Positions 11,101 to 19,400 of a stretch of DNA of 64,000 nt are shown one piece after another. Under the pieces are notes generated by a model. The model ran no database searches and was not told where the DNA came from. It saw only the letters and a program-made list of their open reading frames with translations. Source of the DNA: RACS-047 sp031553855 (GTDB lineage Bacteria; Bacillota; Clostridia; Christensenellales; Pumilibacteraceae). The stretch is from contig JAVBKW010000031.1 of the NCBI GenBank assembly GCA_031553855.1, positions 1 to 64,000 of the forward strand. Reading direction: 5' to 3'. Both the position numbers and the translations under genes were made by a program. Numbering within the stretch: the stretch's first letter is position 1; the number at the start of each line of letters is the position of its first letter.

Positions 11101-12026
11101 GCCGAAAGAGCTAATTTTTTGTTGTATTTATATCTTCCGACTCTGGATAAGTCATACTTTCTGCGGTCGAAGAATAAGTTTTCTATATAGGTTTTGATTG
11201 AATCGACGTTCGGAACCTCGCCCGGGCGCAGCTTTTTATTCAGCTCGATGACGCCCTCGTCCGGAGAATTAACGCCGTCCTTTTCCGTCGTTCCCATAAT
11301 TATTCTGTCGTTATGGAAAAACGCGTTGATCTCGGCATCGTTAGAAAAGGATTTACCGGAATTTATCCAGCTGCGTTTTTCGTTCGCGATAAACTTAGGG
11401 TCGTTCGTGACCGCGCTTAAAGCCTTTAATAGCACAGACGCCTGAACCTTACGGGTCCTGTCTACCTGCACCCATAAAATACCCTTTTCGTCCTCTGCAA
11501 ATTCAAGCCACGCGCCGCGCGAAGGGATATTGGTAGCGGAATAATGCGCTTGTCCAGTACGCTGGTCGTTAGAAAAATCAAAATATACGCCCGGGGAACG
11601 CACAAGCTGCGAAACGACTACGCGCTCGGCTCCGTTGATAATAAACGAGCCGTTCGGGGTCATAAGCGGGAAATCGCCCATGTATACTTCCTGCTCTATG
11701 ACCTCGCCTGTTTCGGTCTTGACCTGACGGACGTTGACTTTAAGCGGAGCGGCGTAAGTAGTATCCCTGTCCTTACACTCCTTTTCGGTGTATTTGGGCT
11801 GGTTTTCTAAACGGTGGCCCAAAAAGTGCAGCTCGATACGGTTTGAAAAATCGGTGATAGGTGAAAAATCTTTAAGCACCTCGGTTATGCCGGTGTTAAG
11901 AAATTCCTCATAAGACGACTTTTGTACCTCGATTAGGTAAGGCATATCGATCACTTCCCTGACCTGCGCAAAGCTGCGCCTTTCGGTGTTGCCGTACCTG
12001 ACTTTCGTGATTGTTCTCTCGGACAT
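8130..12026 (-). CDS. rpoB: RNA polymerase beta subunit
   Basis: Full-length beta subunit (1298 residues). The rifampicin-pocket region is recognisable (Gly-Ser-Ser-Gln-Leu-Ser-Gln-Phe-Met-Asp and the following Leu-Thr-His-Lys-Arg-Lys-Leu-Ser-Ala-Leu-Gly-Pro), as is the conserved Gly-Asp-Lys-Met-Ala-Gly-Arg-His-Gly-Asn-Lys-Gly motif. Beyond the usual C-terminal end there is an acidic tail of about 100 residues, rich in Asp/Glu, closing with a short Lys-rich end. The start is fixed by AAGGAGAG seven bases upstream. Unlike most Bacillota, no rplJ/rplL precede it and no rpsL/rpsG follow rpoC. Confidence 0.98.
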   Translation of the reverse strand: MSERTITKVRYGNTERRSFAQVREVIDMPYLIEVQKSSYEEFLNTGITEVLKDFSPITDFSNRIELHFLGHRLENQPKYTEKECKDRDTTYAAPLKVNVRQVKTETGEVIEQEVYMGDFPLMTPNGSFIINGAERVVVSQLVRSPGVYFDFSNDQRTGQAHYSATNIPSRGAWLEFAEDEKGILWVQVDRTRKVQASVLLKALSAVTNDPKFIANEKRSWINSGKSFSNDAEINAFFHNDRIIMGTTEKDGVNSPDEGVIELNKKLRPGEVPNVDSIKTYIENLFFDRRKYDLSRVGRYKYNKKLALSARIADHIAALDVVDADGVCYVKKGEVISEYMAKKIQNAGINEVTLAVDNAGGETHTVMGNYHVDLDDYIGSDPRKIGINEKVYYPVLKKLIDMADGDKELLLRLCQGAKDRLIVKHLLIEDVMATINYILGLRFKVGFCDNIDHLGNRRVRSVGELLQNQFRIGIARLERVIRERMQIQNEADVTPATLINIRPISSAIKEFFGSSQLSQFMDETNPIAELTHKRKLSALGPGGLNRERASFEVRDVHYTHYSRMCPIETPEGQNIGLISSLSSYARINEYGFIEAPYCRVDRVNKRVTDEVHYLSADEEDRYRVAQATEPLDQNNWFVNERVLMRHYEDISERPRDEIDFIDVSPRQMISVATALIPFLENDDTNRALMGSNMQRQAVPLLLPEAPIVGTGIEHKIAYDSGVMVIARNAGVITFLDAEEIVVKEDDGTKHSYILKKFVGSNQGTCINQRPIVAKGDRVTKGQVLADGHSTQNAELALGRNILIGFMAWEGYNYEDAILVSEKIVKDDVFTSIHIEEHELEARDTKLGEEEITRDIPNVGDDALKNLDENGIIRIGAEVDSGDILVGKVTPKGETELTPEERLLRAIFGEKAREVRDTSLRVPHGEGGIVVDVKVFTRANKDEMSPGVNMLVRVYIAQKRKISVGDKMAGRHGNKGVISRILPEEDMPFMADGTPLQIVLNPLGVPSRMNIGQVLEVHLGLVAKALGWKVATPVFDGAVESGIQQLLHDNGFVNESGKVDGKIQMFDGRTGEPFENRATVGYMYMIKLIHLVDDKIHARSTGPYSLVTQQPLGGKAQFGGQRFGEMEVWALYAYGAANILQEIMTVKSDDVVGRVKTYESIVKGLNISEPGVPESFKVLIKELQALALDVKVLTEDRVEIGIRDLIEDEADVVETNTGRKKHFEDGEINFEDEIDITANVFEDELEDDDVDAGEFNLFEDEKDGFDFDDPFADRILDDDLLEDELDPAEEKPAAKKGKKK

Positions 12027-12233
12027 TAAAACTCTCCTTATATATAATGAAGGCCGGATAATTTGCGCAGCCGCAAAATCAACCCTTTTCCTTCACTTTA
12101 TTTACCCGTTAGTGCGCTCTTTTAGCCAAATGCTTAATTTGATGAAAAATATATGTTTTAGTGGAATTTTGCCGTATTTTCACGCATTTTTTCCAAAAAA
12201 AGGCGACAATTTGCGATAGTACAGCATTATACA
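12027..12233 (-). other. Leader of the rpoBC transcript
   Basis: About 205 bases lie between the predicted start of transcription and the rpoB ATG. I see a small hairpin (TTGCG/TGCGCAA type near 12066-12080) but no clear terminator or L10-binding structure, and no small gene. Confidence 0.4.
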
Positions 12234-12263
12234 ATAATACCATAATGCAGCCGACGCGGTCAA
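12234..12263 (-). promoter_or_regulatory. Promoter of rpoBC
   Basis: On the minus strand TTGACC (12258-12263) is followed after 18 bases by TATTAT (12234-12239). A second TATAAT lies a few bases further down without a good -35. Confidence 0.6.
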
Positions 12264-12422
12264 CCGTTTTCAACAAAATATTTTTTACAAAATTTTTCAG
12301 AATTTTTTTGTATTTGCCATAAGTATTCTTTAGAAAGCGCTTGAAAACGTCCGTCGCAGAGTGTTACCGGCAAAGCGCATACCACTGTTATTGCGTTTGG
12401 GGAAGCCAAAATTTTTTAATAT

Positions 12423-12451
12423 TTGACAATATAATTATTATTTGATAAAAT
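12423..12451 (+). promoter_or_regulatory. Promoter of the lipoprotein gene at 12483
   Basis: TTGACA (12423-12428), a 17-base spacer and TAAAAT (12446-12451) make a near-consensus sigma-A promoter about 30 bases before the ATG. Confidence 0.75.
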
Positions 12452-12482
12452 GTAACCATTATATAAAACATTCGGGGGAATT

Positions 12483-14189
12483 ATGAAAAAAGCTTTTGTC
12501 TCCGTTCTTTTTGTATTATTGACGTTATCGTGTTTTACGGCTTGCGGCGAAACAAAATACAACGTCACCGCTACTGAGGGTTCGGGCATCGCCAGTATTG
12601 AGCTGACCAACGACCTTGCGTCTGCAGGCGAGGATTGCGACGTTATTGTCAGTCTTAAACCAGGTTATACATACGACAGCCTCGTGGTCAAAGCAAACAA
12701 TTTGCCGCTGACCGTCGTCGAGATGAATCCGTATAGTGCTAAATACACTATAAAAAACATCAATCAAAATGTTGCGGTTCATGCAGCCGCCGAAAATTTG
12801 CATGAAATAGAGCTAAGGATCGACGACTTTACCGCCGGCCTCCTGGATGCGCAGAAAATCGAAGTTTACGCAAATAGTACCAGTAAGCTCACGTTCTCCG
12901 ATAAAATAGCCGTTTTCAGAGCAGAATACGGAATGTTCAGCTTCCTGCGGGTAAAATACAACGACAATACCATAGACCACATGTCAGTTGCGGCATTTGA
13001 CGACGAAGAAATTGTCGATCCGCTCAGCAAAATGACATATTTTTATACGTCAGAATTAAAAGCCGACGAAAGAGTCTTCCCTCTAAAAATAACACTCGAC
13101 GGCGACGACGATGAATTGAGCTTTGAACTTAATAAATATGTTCCCGACGGCAGCAAGGATTTGAAGACGTACATATCCGTATTCAACGCTACATCAGAAC
13201 GCATTCCGTACGGCGAAAATATCGAATTTTCAAGGCTGATATATGGTGACAGCAACGATTACGCAATATATACAAGACCGTTGACTTCCTCTGTCTTTAC
13301 CGAGGTCAGTAAGTCTCTTATCACAAAAACTCCTTATGAAACAGATAACGATTTTAACGTGCTTTCCGTCAGCCTCGGCCAACCCGCATTTTACGATATA
13401 GAGGTCATGCTGGAATGGGGAGGACATCCGCATGATCTTGGCGTAAAATTTGAAAGAGGCAGCAACTTTGCCGAAGACTATTTTCGCTCTGAGGCTCACC
13501 TGCTTTTACTTACTGACGGAGATTTGGAAAAAACAGAAGGGCATATGTATAACGACAGAAACGGCAGTTATTTTAATTTCCCGAATTATGCAGAATCTGA
13601 GTATAAAGCGACTTTGGGATATGTGTTCGAGATAACAACAACGTCCGACGTGCAGTTAGAAGTGTCTTGTGAGGGGCTGGACATTGTCCGGACTGATATG
13701 CGCAGCTATGATATTGGCGAAATAATGTGGGTTTACAAGGCAACGCCGAGTACTACAGGCAACGGCTTTATTCCAACATCTTCAATAGTTACGGTCAACA
13801 AAACCTCATCCGTACGCACTACGACCGTCAAGCTTGGCTCGGACAAATTCTACGTGCAATCCAACGGAAACGAGATTTTAAGCAGCCGCACTATTGAAAA
13901 CCTGACGTATGCGATAATCGACAAAACCGCCCCCTGCACTCTCCCGCTCAGTTTTACTGCTTTTCCCGGCAATGGCGTAACTTTGCCGGCAAACAAAATA
14001 CTTATTCTCAAAGTGACCAGCCACGTACAAGGCCTCGCTTATCTTTCAGGGCTGAATACTTACAACTTCGACAAAAGAAAAATAGAAAATGTCACCGACG
14101 GCGATAATACGGCATATCTTACCATTTCTGATGCAAGACATGTCACCGATACCATAAACTTCTATATTGTCACATCCTCGCAAAGCTAA
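12483..14189 (+). CDS. Large lipoprotein with InlB B-repeat-like domain
   Basis: A 568-residue exported protein. The signal peptide (residues 1-20) ends in Cys-Phe-Thr-Ala before Cys21, a lipobox, so it should be tethered to the outer face of the membrane. Residues about 25-95 (repeating pattern of Thr-Ala-Thr-Glu-Gly, Gly-Glu-Asp-Cys-Asp-Val and Gly-Tyr-Thr-Tyr-Asp-Ser-Leu-Val-Val-Lys) resemble the divergent InlB B-repeat or bacterial Ig-like fold. The rest is beta-rich with no catalytic motif I can name. It is a single gene with its own promoter, GGGGGAA binding site and terminator, divergent from rpoB. The role is unknown, perhaps surface adhesion or binding. Confidence 0.75.
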   Translation: MKKAFVSVLFVLLTLSCFTACGETKYNVTATEGSGIASIELTNDLASAGEDCDVIVSLKPGYTYDSLVVKANNLPLTVVEMNPYSAKYTIKNINQNVAVHAAAENLHEIELRIDDFTAGLLDAQKIEVYANSTSKLTFSDKIAVFRAEYGMFSFLRVKYNDNTIDHMSVAAFDDEEIVDPLSKMTYFYTSELKADERVFPLKITLDGDDDELSFELNKYVPDGSKDLKTYISVFNATSERIPYGENIEFSRLIYGDSNDYAIYTRPLTSSVFTEVSKSLITKTPYETDNDFNVLSVSLGQPAFYDIEVMLEWGGHPHDLGVKFERGSNFAEDYFRSEAHLLLLTDGDLEKTEGHMYNDRNGSYFNFPNYAESEYKATLGYVFEITTTSDVQLEVSCEGLDIVRTDMRSYDIGEIMWVYKATPSTTGNGFIPTSSIVTVNKTSSVRTTTVKLGSDKFYVQSNGNEILSSRTIENLTYAIIDKTAPCTLPLSFTAFPGNGVTLPANKILILKVTSHVQGLAYLSGLNTYNFDKRKIENVTDGDNTAYLTISDARHVTDTINFYIVTSSQS

Positions 14190-14190
14190 A

Positions 14191-14243
14191 TATAGTAAAT
14201 TAAGGAAACGCTGAATAAATATTTTGAAAGCTGATTTACTATA
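14191..14243. repeat. Inverted repeat with a dispersed GGAAACGCTGAATAAAT segment
   Basis: TATAGTAAAT (14191-14200) and ATTTACTATA (14234-14243) are perfect inverted arms. Between them lies TTAAGGAAACGCTGAATAAA, whose reverse complement reappears at about 57294-57320. This may be the leftover of a mobile-element end. Confidence 0.5.
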
Positions 14244-14254
14244 ACCCCTATTAC

Positions 14255-14302
14255 AAGGGGCTGCCTCACGAGAAAAAAACTCGTGAGACAGCCCCTTTTT
14301 TC
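14255..14302 (+). terminator. Terminator repeat, copy 1
   Basis: An 18-base stem (14255-14272 with 14280-14297, one C-A mismatch), loop of A residues and a T tail end the lipoprotein gene. The same hairpin occurs at 52222 and 60629, so this is a dispersed terminator. Confidence 0.85.
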
Positions 14303-14388
14303 TTGTTTTTTGTGTTAGTAGGCGATGCTCCGAAACTTAAAGAGTAACTGACACGGTCATTCAAGTTTTTTAAAAGCACGCAATTTAC

Positions 14389-14417
14389 TTGACTTTTCCT
14401 TTCCCGTTTAATATACT
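14389..14417 (+). promoter_or_regulatory. Promoter of dnaN
   Basis: TTGACT (14389-14394), 17 bases and TATACT (14412-14417), leaving a leader of about 100 bases to the dnaN ATG. Confidence 0.75.
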
Positions 14418-14522
14418 ATTGAAAGTTAATATGACCGATTAAGATGAACTTTGCCACTATTTTCTTTTCCTTAAATATTATATGACAAAGTTTAAAAAAT
14501 TCAAAAGACGGGAGGCGAGCAA

Positions 14523-15626
14523 ATGAAACTTATCTGCAACGGAAACGATTTATCCGATGCCGTCGGCAAGGTTTTTAAAGCTGCCAGCACGCGCACCACT
14601 AATCCGGTCTTAGAGGGCATTAAGCTTGTCGCGCTGAACGGCTCGCTCACGCTTACAGCGACCGACCTTGAGCTTGCCATCGAAAAAACTATTGTAGCTC
14701 AGGTAAAGATCGAAGGCGAAACCGTAGTTCCCGGGCGGTTTTTTGCGGAATTTGTTAAAAAACTTACGCACGAGCAAATCGAGCTGACGCTTGATACGGC
14801 AAACCGCCTCAAAATAAAATACACCGATTCAGAGGGCATTTTGCAATGCCTTAACGCAAACGAGTTCCCCCCTGTAAAAGAACTCAGCGACGCTCAAAAA
14901 TTCGCCATTTCAAAAAAAGAGTTCAAAGACCTTGTAAATAAAGTTTCTTTTTCCGTCAGCCTCGACGATGCCCGCCCCATGCTTAAAGGCGTGCTGCTCG
15001 AAATAAGTGACGTAAGCCTCACAGGCGTTGCGCTCGACGGTTACCGCCTCGCCAAAAGCGTCAAGCCTATCGAAAGGACGACCGCTATGATGAGCGCAGT
15101 AGTTCCGGCAAGATGCCTCAACGAGATCGCTAAACTTATCGACGACTCTTCCGATACGGTCGAAATATGCATCCAAAAGAACTACCTGATGGTAAATCTT
15201 GAACACACTAAAGTCACCACCCGCCTTTTAGACGGAGACTTTATAAACTATAAGCAGATCATTCCCTCAAACTTTGAAACCATCGTAACTATCCCCAAGG
15301 AACACTTTGAGTCGGGGCTTGAGAGAGCGATATTGCTCGCTAAGTCCGATAAAAACAACCTTGTCCGTTTCGACATCAAAGAGAACGTAATGCAGCTATC
15401 CTCCAATTCCGACATCGGCAACATCACCGAAAAGATCCCCGTGCGCTTAAACGGCTTAGATATCTCAATAGCCTTCAACGCCCGCTACTTCACCGAACTT
15501 CTGCGCTATGTTGAATGCGACAACGTCATAATCAAAATGACCAACTCCGTCAGCCCCTGCGTAGTAACCCCCGCCGGCTCCGTAGACGACTTTATGTACC
15601 TTATCCTCCCCGTGAGAATGGTATAA
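14523..15626 (+). CDS. dnaN: DNA polymerase III beta subunit (sliding clamp)
   Basis: A 367-residue clamp protein that encircles DNA and holds replicative polymerase. It has the usual start (Met-Lys-Leu-Ile-Cys-Asn), the Asn-Pro-Val-Leu-Glu-Gly-Ile near residue 27, Arg-Pro-Met-Leu-Lys-Gly near 150, three clamp domains by length, and the C-terminal Leu-Pro-Val-Arg-Met-Val that forms part of the protein-binding pocket. A GGGAGGCGAG site precedes the ATG. It stands alone: neither dnaA nor recF is beside it, and the gene has a private promoter. The last codons are duplicated downstream in a tandem array. Confidence 0.96.
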   Translation: MKLICNGNDLSDAVGKVFKAASTRTTNPVLEGIKLVALNGSLTLTATDLELAIEKTIVAQVKIEGETVVPGRFFAEFVKKLTHEQIELTLDTANRLKIKYTDSEGILQCLNANEFPPVKELSDAQKFAISKKEFKDLVNKVSFSVSLDDARPMLKGVLLEISDVSLTGVALDGYRLAKSVKPIERTTAMMSAVVPARCLNEIAKLIDDSSDTVEICIQKNYLMVNLEHTKVTTRLLDGDFINYKQIIPSNFETIVTIPKEHFESGLERAILLAKSDKNNLVRFDIKENVMQLSSNSDIGNITEKIPVRLNGLDISIAFNARYFTELLRYVECDNVIIKMTNSVSPCVVTPAGSVDDFMYLILPVRMV

Positions 15627-15862
15627 CCACAAACAAGCCGGGCAATTTATGCTGCGTTCCCCGCGTATCGTCGTTATCCGCCCTGCGCAAAATTGCGTCA
15701 CCAAAAATTGCCTTACTCCCCGTGAGAATGGCATAACCCAAAACAAGCGGGGCAATATCCCCGCATTACCCGCCTATCTTTATTACCCGCCCTGCGCAAA
15801 ATTGCGTCACCAAAAATTGCCTTACTCCCCGTGAGAATGGCATAACCCAAAACACGCCGGGT
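15606..15862. repeat. Tandem repeat of about 110 bases that includes the dnaN 3' end
   Basis: The block starting CCCCGTGAGAATGG occurs at 15608, 15718 and 15827 (spacing 110 and 109). The first copy contains the last dnaN codons and stop. Units carry small hairpins, for example GCGGGG-CAATAT-CCCCGC and GCGCAAAATTGCG. Confidence 0.9.
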
Positions 15863-15955
15863 GCAAAAATCCTCTTTCCTTTAATAAAATCACTTTTACA
15901 CTCATCAACACCTTCATACCAAAAACCCTACAGCAAGGCTGTTTTCAGCCTTTAT

Positions 15956-16031
15956 GCTTCTGTGGCTCAGCTGGTAGAGCGAGGCATTCGTAATGCCTAG
16001 GTCCGCGGTTCGAATCCGCGCAGAAGCTCCA
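15956..16031 (+). tRNA. tRNA-Thr (anticodon CGU)
   Basis: The acceptor stem GCTTCTG (15956-15962) pairs with CAGAAGC (16021-16027). The anticodon stem AGGCA/TGCCT encloses loop TTCGTAA with anticodon CGT, reading ACG codons. The T arm has CGCGG-TTCGAAT-CCGCG. The CCA end is encoded. Confidence 0.95.
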
Positions 16032-16033
16032 AA

Positions 16034-16070
16034 AAACGGCACTATTTTTGTAAAATAGTGCCGTTTTTTT
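16034..16070 (+). terminator. Terminator of tRNA-Thr
   Basis: A perfect stem AAACGGCACTATTTT with AAAATAGTGCCGTTT, then a run of T, immediately after the tRNA. Confidence 0.85.
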
Positions 16071-16609
16071 CATTTTAACAGTTTTTTTGACAAGAGTTTT
16101 TTGACGAGAGTTTTACAACAAAGTTCTTGTAAAACTTTTTGTAAAAATATTATCAAAAGTTACATAAGCTGCAAATGTTAAGCTATCAATACATTTTAGG
16201 CAAGCTGCATATCAATTTTTCATCTTTTTCTGATAATAGTCAAGAAAAAACAACTATTTCAGGAATTGGAAATACTTTTGAATATTCTAGCAATATAATA
16301 ACCAATAACTACTCTTAAGAGTTAAAATTTTTCAATAGCTAATTAATACAAATTTGCGAAGATTTTTGAAGATTTGCGATAATTTGATAAAATTTTTATT
16401 ATCTTGTGGATTTCTGTGGTAGAGATTACTATAGGTAATGCTTTTATTATTTATCCACCTATTGCTCAGATACTTAAAGCAAATTACATTGAGGAAAAAA
16501 TGAATCTTTAATATCATTTTTAGACTTCTAATTCTAATAAAATATAAATTTTTGTAAAACTTTCTGTAAAACATTTTATACTAAAAGTCCAATGCATATA
16601 TATTTCCAC
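16071..16609. other. AT-rich spacer without a supported gene
   Basis: No frame here has a plausible start site and protein character. It holds direct repeats of TTTTTTGAC-AGAG type (16084-16110) and two degenerate copies of a sequence also found at 51962: at 16135-16164 (ending TATCAAAAGTTACA) and 16560-16590, the latter sharing an exact 20-base run starting CTTTCTGTAAAAC. The uxaA gene ends at its right border; no clear terminator for it is seen. Confidence 0.5.
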
Positions 16610-18010
16610 TTACAGCGTAACGCCGTTTTTCCAGATAGCTATCTCGCGGAACCCGTTTTGTTCGGACTTTGTGGGCGTTCCTTCGGCGGAATTTAAGATT
16701 AGGAAGAAAAGCGAGTCGGAGATTTTATCCGGCTCTGCGTTTTCACTAAGCAATCGGCCGGCATCGAAATCGATCCAGTTTTTCTTTTTTTCGCTCAAAA
16801 GCGTATTTGTTGAAATTTTGATCACCGGGACTGCGCCGCCCAAAGGCGTGCCGCGTCCGGTTGTAAATAAAATGATTTGCGCTCCGGCAGCGGCAAGAGC
16901 CGTGCAGGCGACTATATCGTTGCCAGGACCGTTTAAGACGGTTAATCCTTGTTCTTTAACTAATTCCCCATAGTCTATAACATCGACGACAGCAGTCGTT
17001 CCGCCCTTTTGAACACAACCCAGAGACTTATCGGCAAGAGTAGATATTCCGCCCGCCTTGTTTCCCGGCGAGGGGTTTTCGTCGATCGGTTCGCCGTGAG
17101 CTTTGTAATAATCCTTGAAATCATCTATAGTTTTTACAAGTTTGCCATAGATTGCCTTATCTTTGCAGCGGGATAATAAAACATCCTCCGCGCCGAACAT
17201 TTCGGGAATCTCGGTGAGCACCGCGCTCCCTCCGCAAGCTATGATACGGTCACTCATTTGTCCGACAAGCGGGTTCGCCGTTATGCCGGATAAACCGTCC
17301 GAACCTCCGCATTTCAAACCGATTATCAGCGATGAAAGGCGGCAAGGAGTGCGAACGTCTTTTGAGGCTATATCTTTAAGTTCGTTAATCAGTTTCAATC
17401 CCGCCGCTATTTCATCAGTCTCGTTTTGTACGGTCATAAACTTAATGCGGCAGGCATCGTAATTATATTCTGAAAGCATTTTTTTAAAGCTTTCGAGAGT
17501 GTTGTTTTCACAACCGAGGGAAACTACAAGAACGCCTCCTGCGTTGGGATGCAGCACAAGTCCTCTAAGTATCTGCCTTGTTTTTTCGTGGTCGTCGCCA
17601 AGCTGCGAACAGCCGTAAGGATGCGTCAAAGCGAGCGCCCCGGTTTCCTTCGCCAGTTTTTCGCAAATGCCGTTTACACAGCCGACCAGCGGAACGACAA
17701 AAATATCGTTACGGATTCCCACTGTACCGAATTTTCGGCGGTACCCTAAAAACGTCCCCTCTTTTTTTGCGGCATCGGAAAGAAACGGACGGTAGCCGGC
17801 ATAACCCTTTTTATCATTTAGCTGCGAGCGAATATTGTCCGTATGCGCGCGGTCACCCTTCAAAACATCTTCTGCCGCAACGCCAATCGGAAAGCCGTAC
17901 TTTATGATTTCGGTTCCTTTTTTTATATCACAGACAGCGTATTTCATGCCGTCTGAAACCTTTATCGCAACGTTATCCTTTTCGTGGATTTTGTAAAACC
18001 GGTCATACAT
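16610..18010 (-). CDS. uxaA: Altronate dehydratase
   Basis: A 466-residue UxaA-family enzyme that removes water from D-altronate to give 2-keto-3-deoxygluconate in galacturonate breakdown. A small N-terminal SAF-like domain (about residues 1-90) precedes the large C-terminal domain with conserved Gly-Tyr-Arg-Arg-x-x-Gly, Gly-Ile-Arg-Asn and His-Pro-Tyr-Gly-Cys-Ser-Gln segments and several cysteines expected to hold the metal. Length is close to the family norm. It is the last gene of kdgA-kdgK-uxaB-uxaA and overlaps uxaB by eight bases. The gene order with uxaB and uxaC supports altronate rather than mannonate or galactarate as substrate. Confidence 0.9.
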   Translation of the reverse strand: MYDRFYKIHEKDNVAIKVSDGMKYAVCDIKKGTEIIKYGFPIGVAAEDVLKGDRAHTDNIRSQLNDKKGYAGYRPFLSDAAKKEGTFLGYRRKFGTVGIRNDIFVVPLVGCVNGICEKLAKETGALALTHPYGCSQLGDDHEKTRQILRGLVLHPNAGGVLVVSLGCENNTLESFKKMLSEYNYDACRIKFMTVQNETDEIAAGLKLINELKDIASKDVRTPCRLSSLIIGLKCGGSDGLSGITANPLVGQMSDRIIACGGSAVLTEIPEMFGAEDVLLSRCKDKAIYGKLVKTIDDFKDYYKAHGEPIDENPSPGNKAGGISTLADKSLGCVQKGGTTAVVDVIDYGELVKEQGLTVLNGPGNDIVACTALAAAGAQIILFTTGRGTPLGGAVPVIKISTNTLLSEKKKNWIDFDAGRLLSENAEPDKISDSLFFLILNSAEGTPTKSEQNGFREIAIWKNGVTL

Positions 18011-19400
18011 GGATAAGTTCCTTTACCGCGTCTTTAACGCCTTGTTTTTTGATATTGTCATAGCTTTTCTCAACGGCCTCGCAAAGTCCGTCAACGGCAG
18101 TTAAATCCTCGTCCCAAAGAACCTTACTTTTCATAAAAGTTTTTACATCTTCTATTTTTGCGACTTCGTCTAAATAGGCTTTTTCATCCTGCACAGCACC
18201 ACCGGCGGTTTTGTAAAACTCAAAGCAAGCGGCAAGCGAAAAACTTAAAACCCCGGGAGCTTTTTTAAACTTTTGGGCATAATCTTTTATACTGGGTAAA
18301 ACTCTCGTCTTAAATTTAGAAATCGAATTAAGCGCAATAGACAACAGCTTATGATTCAAAAACGGATTGAAAAAGCGCCCGATAACATCCTCGGCGTATT
18401 TTTTTAACGACTCGCCGGAAAATGAGGGAACGATTTCCTCGAACAGCCCTTTACGGATATAAGCGTTAAATGTTTTGTCTTTAACAAGCTGCTCTACTGT
18501 TTCCAATCCGCATAAATGCCCCGCAAGCACGCTCATAGTATGCGCGCCGTTCAATATCCGCACCTTTCTTGTGCGGTACGGCTGAAAATCGGACGTAACG
18601 ATAATATCAAGACCACATTTTTCAAACGGTATCTGCTTGACTCGCGCATCGTTTGTTTGGACGACCCAAAGAAAAAACGGTTCGCAAACGTCTAAAAGAT
18701 TATCCACATATCCGAGTTTTTGGCAGATTTCGTCCGCTTCGGCCTTGGGATACCCCGAAACTATGCGGTCAACTAAAGTATCGGCAAACACGATATTTTT
18801 TTCAAACCACTCAATAAAACCGCTCTTTAAATTCCATTTTTTTGCGTACCGCAGAACACATCCTTTCAGCTTTTCGCCGTTATTTTCAATCAGTTCGCAA
18901 GGCAGAACGATAAGCCCTTTGTCAGGCGCGCCTTTAAAATAATCATAGCGTTTAAGCAGGAAATCCGCCAGTTTAGCCGGAAAATTACGGTAGCTTTGCT
19001 GTCCCTCTTCTTCCTTTTCATCATAGCATATACCAAATTCGGTAGTATTTGAAACGATAAGCTTCAATTCGGGATTTTCAGCGAGCTTTAAGTATTCATC
19101 ATAATTTTTGTATGGATCAATACAACGGCTGACGCTGTCTATAAGCTTAAAATTTTCAACCGCTTTCCCGTTCACCGCGCCGCGCTCTATTACCGTATAT
19201 AATCCGTTTTGAGCGTTTATCATACCGGACATTCCGTTTTCCACGCCTTGCAGCAAGACGATACTGCCGTTGAATCCGACGTTATCGTTCAGATTTTGTA
19301 CAACTACCGCCGTAAAGGCGCGCAAAAAGTTCCCTTCGCCGAAGCATAGAACCTTTTCGGGACGAATCGGCTTTTTCACTACTTCTACAATATTTTTCAC
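18003..19400 (-). CDS. uxaB: Tagaturonate reductase
   Basis: A 465-residue polyol dehydrogenase of the mannitol dehydrogenase family. It reduces D-tagaturonate to D-altronate with NADH. The N-terminal nucleotide-binding start is the family's Phe-Gly-Glu-Gly-Asn-Phe-Leu-Arg-Ala-Phe (residues 20-29), and the catalytic region near residue 280 has Lys-Val-Arg-Ile-Leu-Asn-Gly-Ala-His-Thr, typical of tagaturonate reductases. The start is GTG at 19400, sharing one base with the kdgK stop (TAGTG), so translation is coupled. Fructuronate reductase (uxuB) is less likely because no mannonate dehydratase is present. Confidence 0.88.
   Translation of the reverse strand: MKNIVEVVKKPIRPEKVLCFGEGNFLRAFTAVVVQNLNDNVGFNGSIVLLQGVENGMSGMINAQNGLYTVIERGAVNGKAVENFKLIDSVSRCIDPYKNYDEYLKLAENPELKLIVSNTTEFGICYDEKEEEGQQSYRNFPAKLADFLLKRYDYFKGAPDKGLIVLPCELIENNGEKLKGCVLRYAKKWNLKSGFIEWFEKNIVFADTLVDRIVSGYPKAEADEICQKLGYVDNLLDVCEPFFLWVVQTNDARVKQIPFEKCGLDIIVTSDFQPYRTRKVRILNGAHTMSVLAGHLCGLETVEQLVKDKTFNAYIRKGLFEEIVPSFSGESLKKYAEDVIGRFFNPFLNHKLLSIALNSISKFKTRVLPSIKDYAQKFKKAPGVLSFSLAACFEFYKTAGGAVQDEKAYLDEVAKIEDVKTFMKSKVLWDEDLTAVDGLCEAVEKSYDNIKKQGVKDAVKELIHV

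Noticed and set aside
15606..15862. A CRISPR array after dnaN
   Set aside because: The repeat unit is about 110 bases with no short conserved repeat and unique spacers, and no cas genes are present.
16332..16574. An 80-codon minus-strand frame rich in Phe, Tyr, Asn and Lys
   Set aside because: Its composition is that of AT-rich non-coding DNA; it has no ribosome site and overlaps a dispersed repeat.
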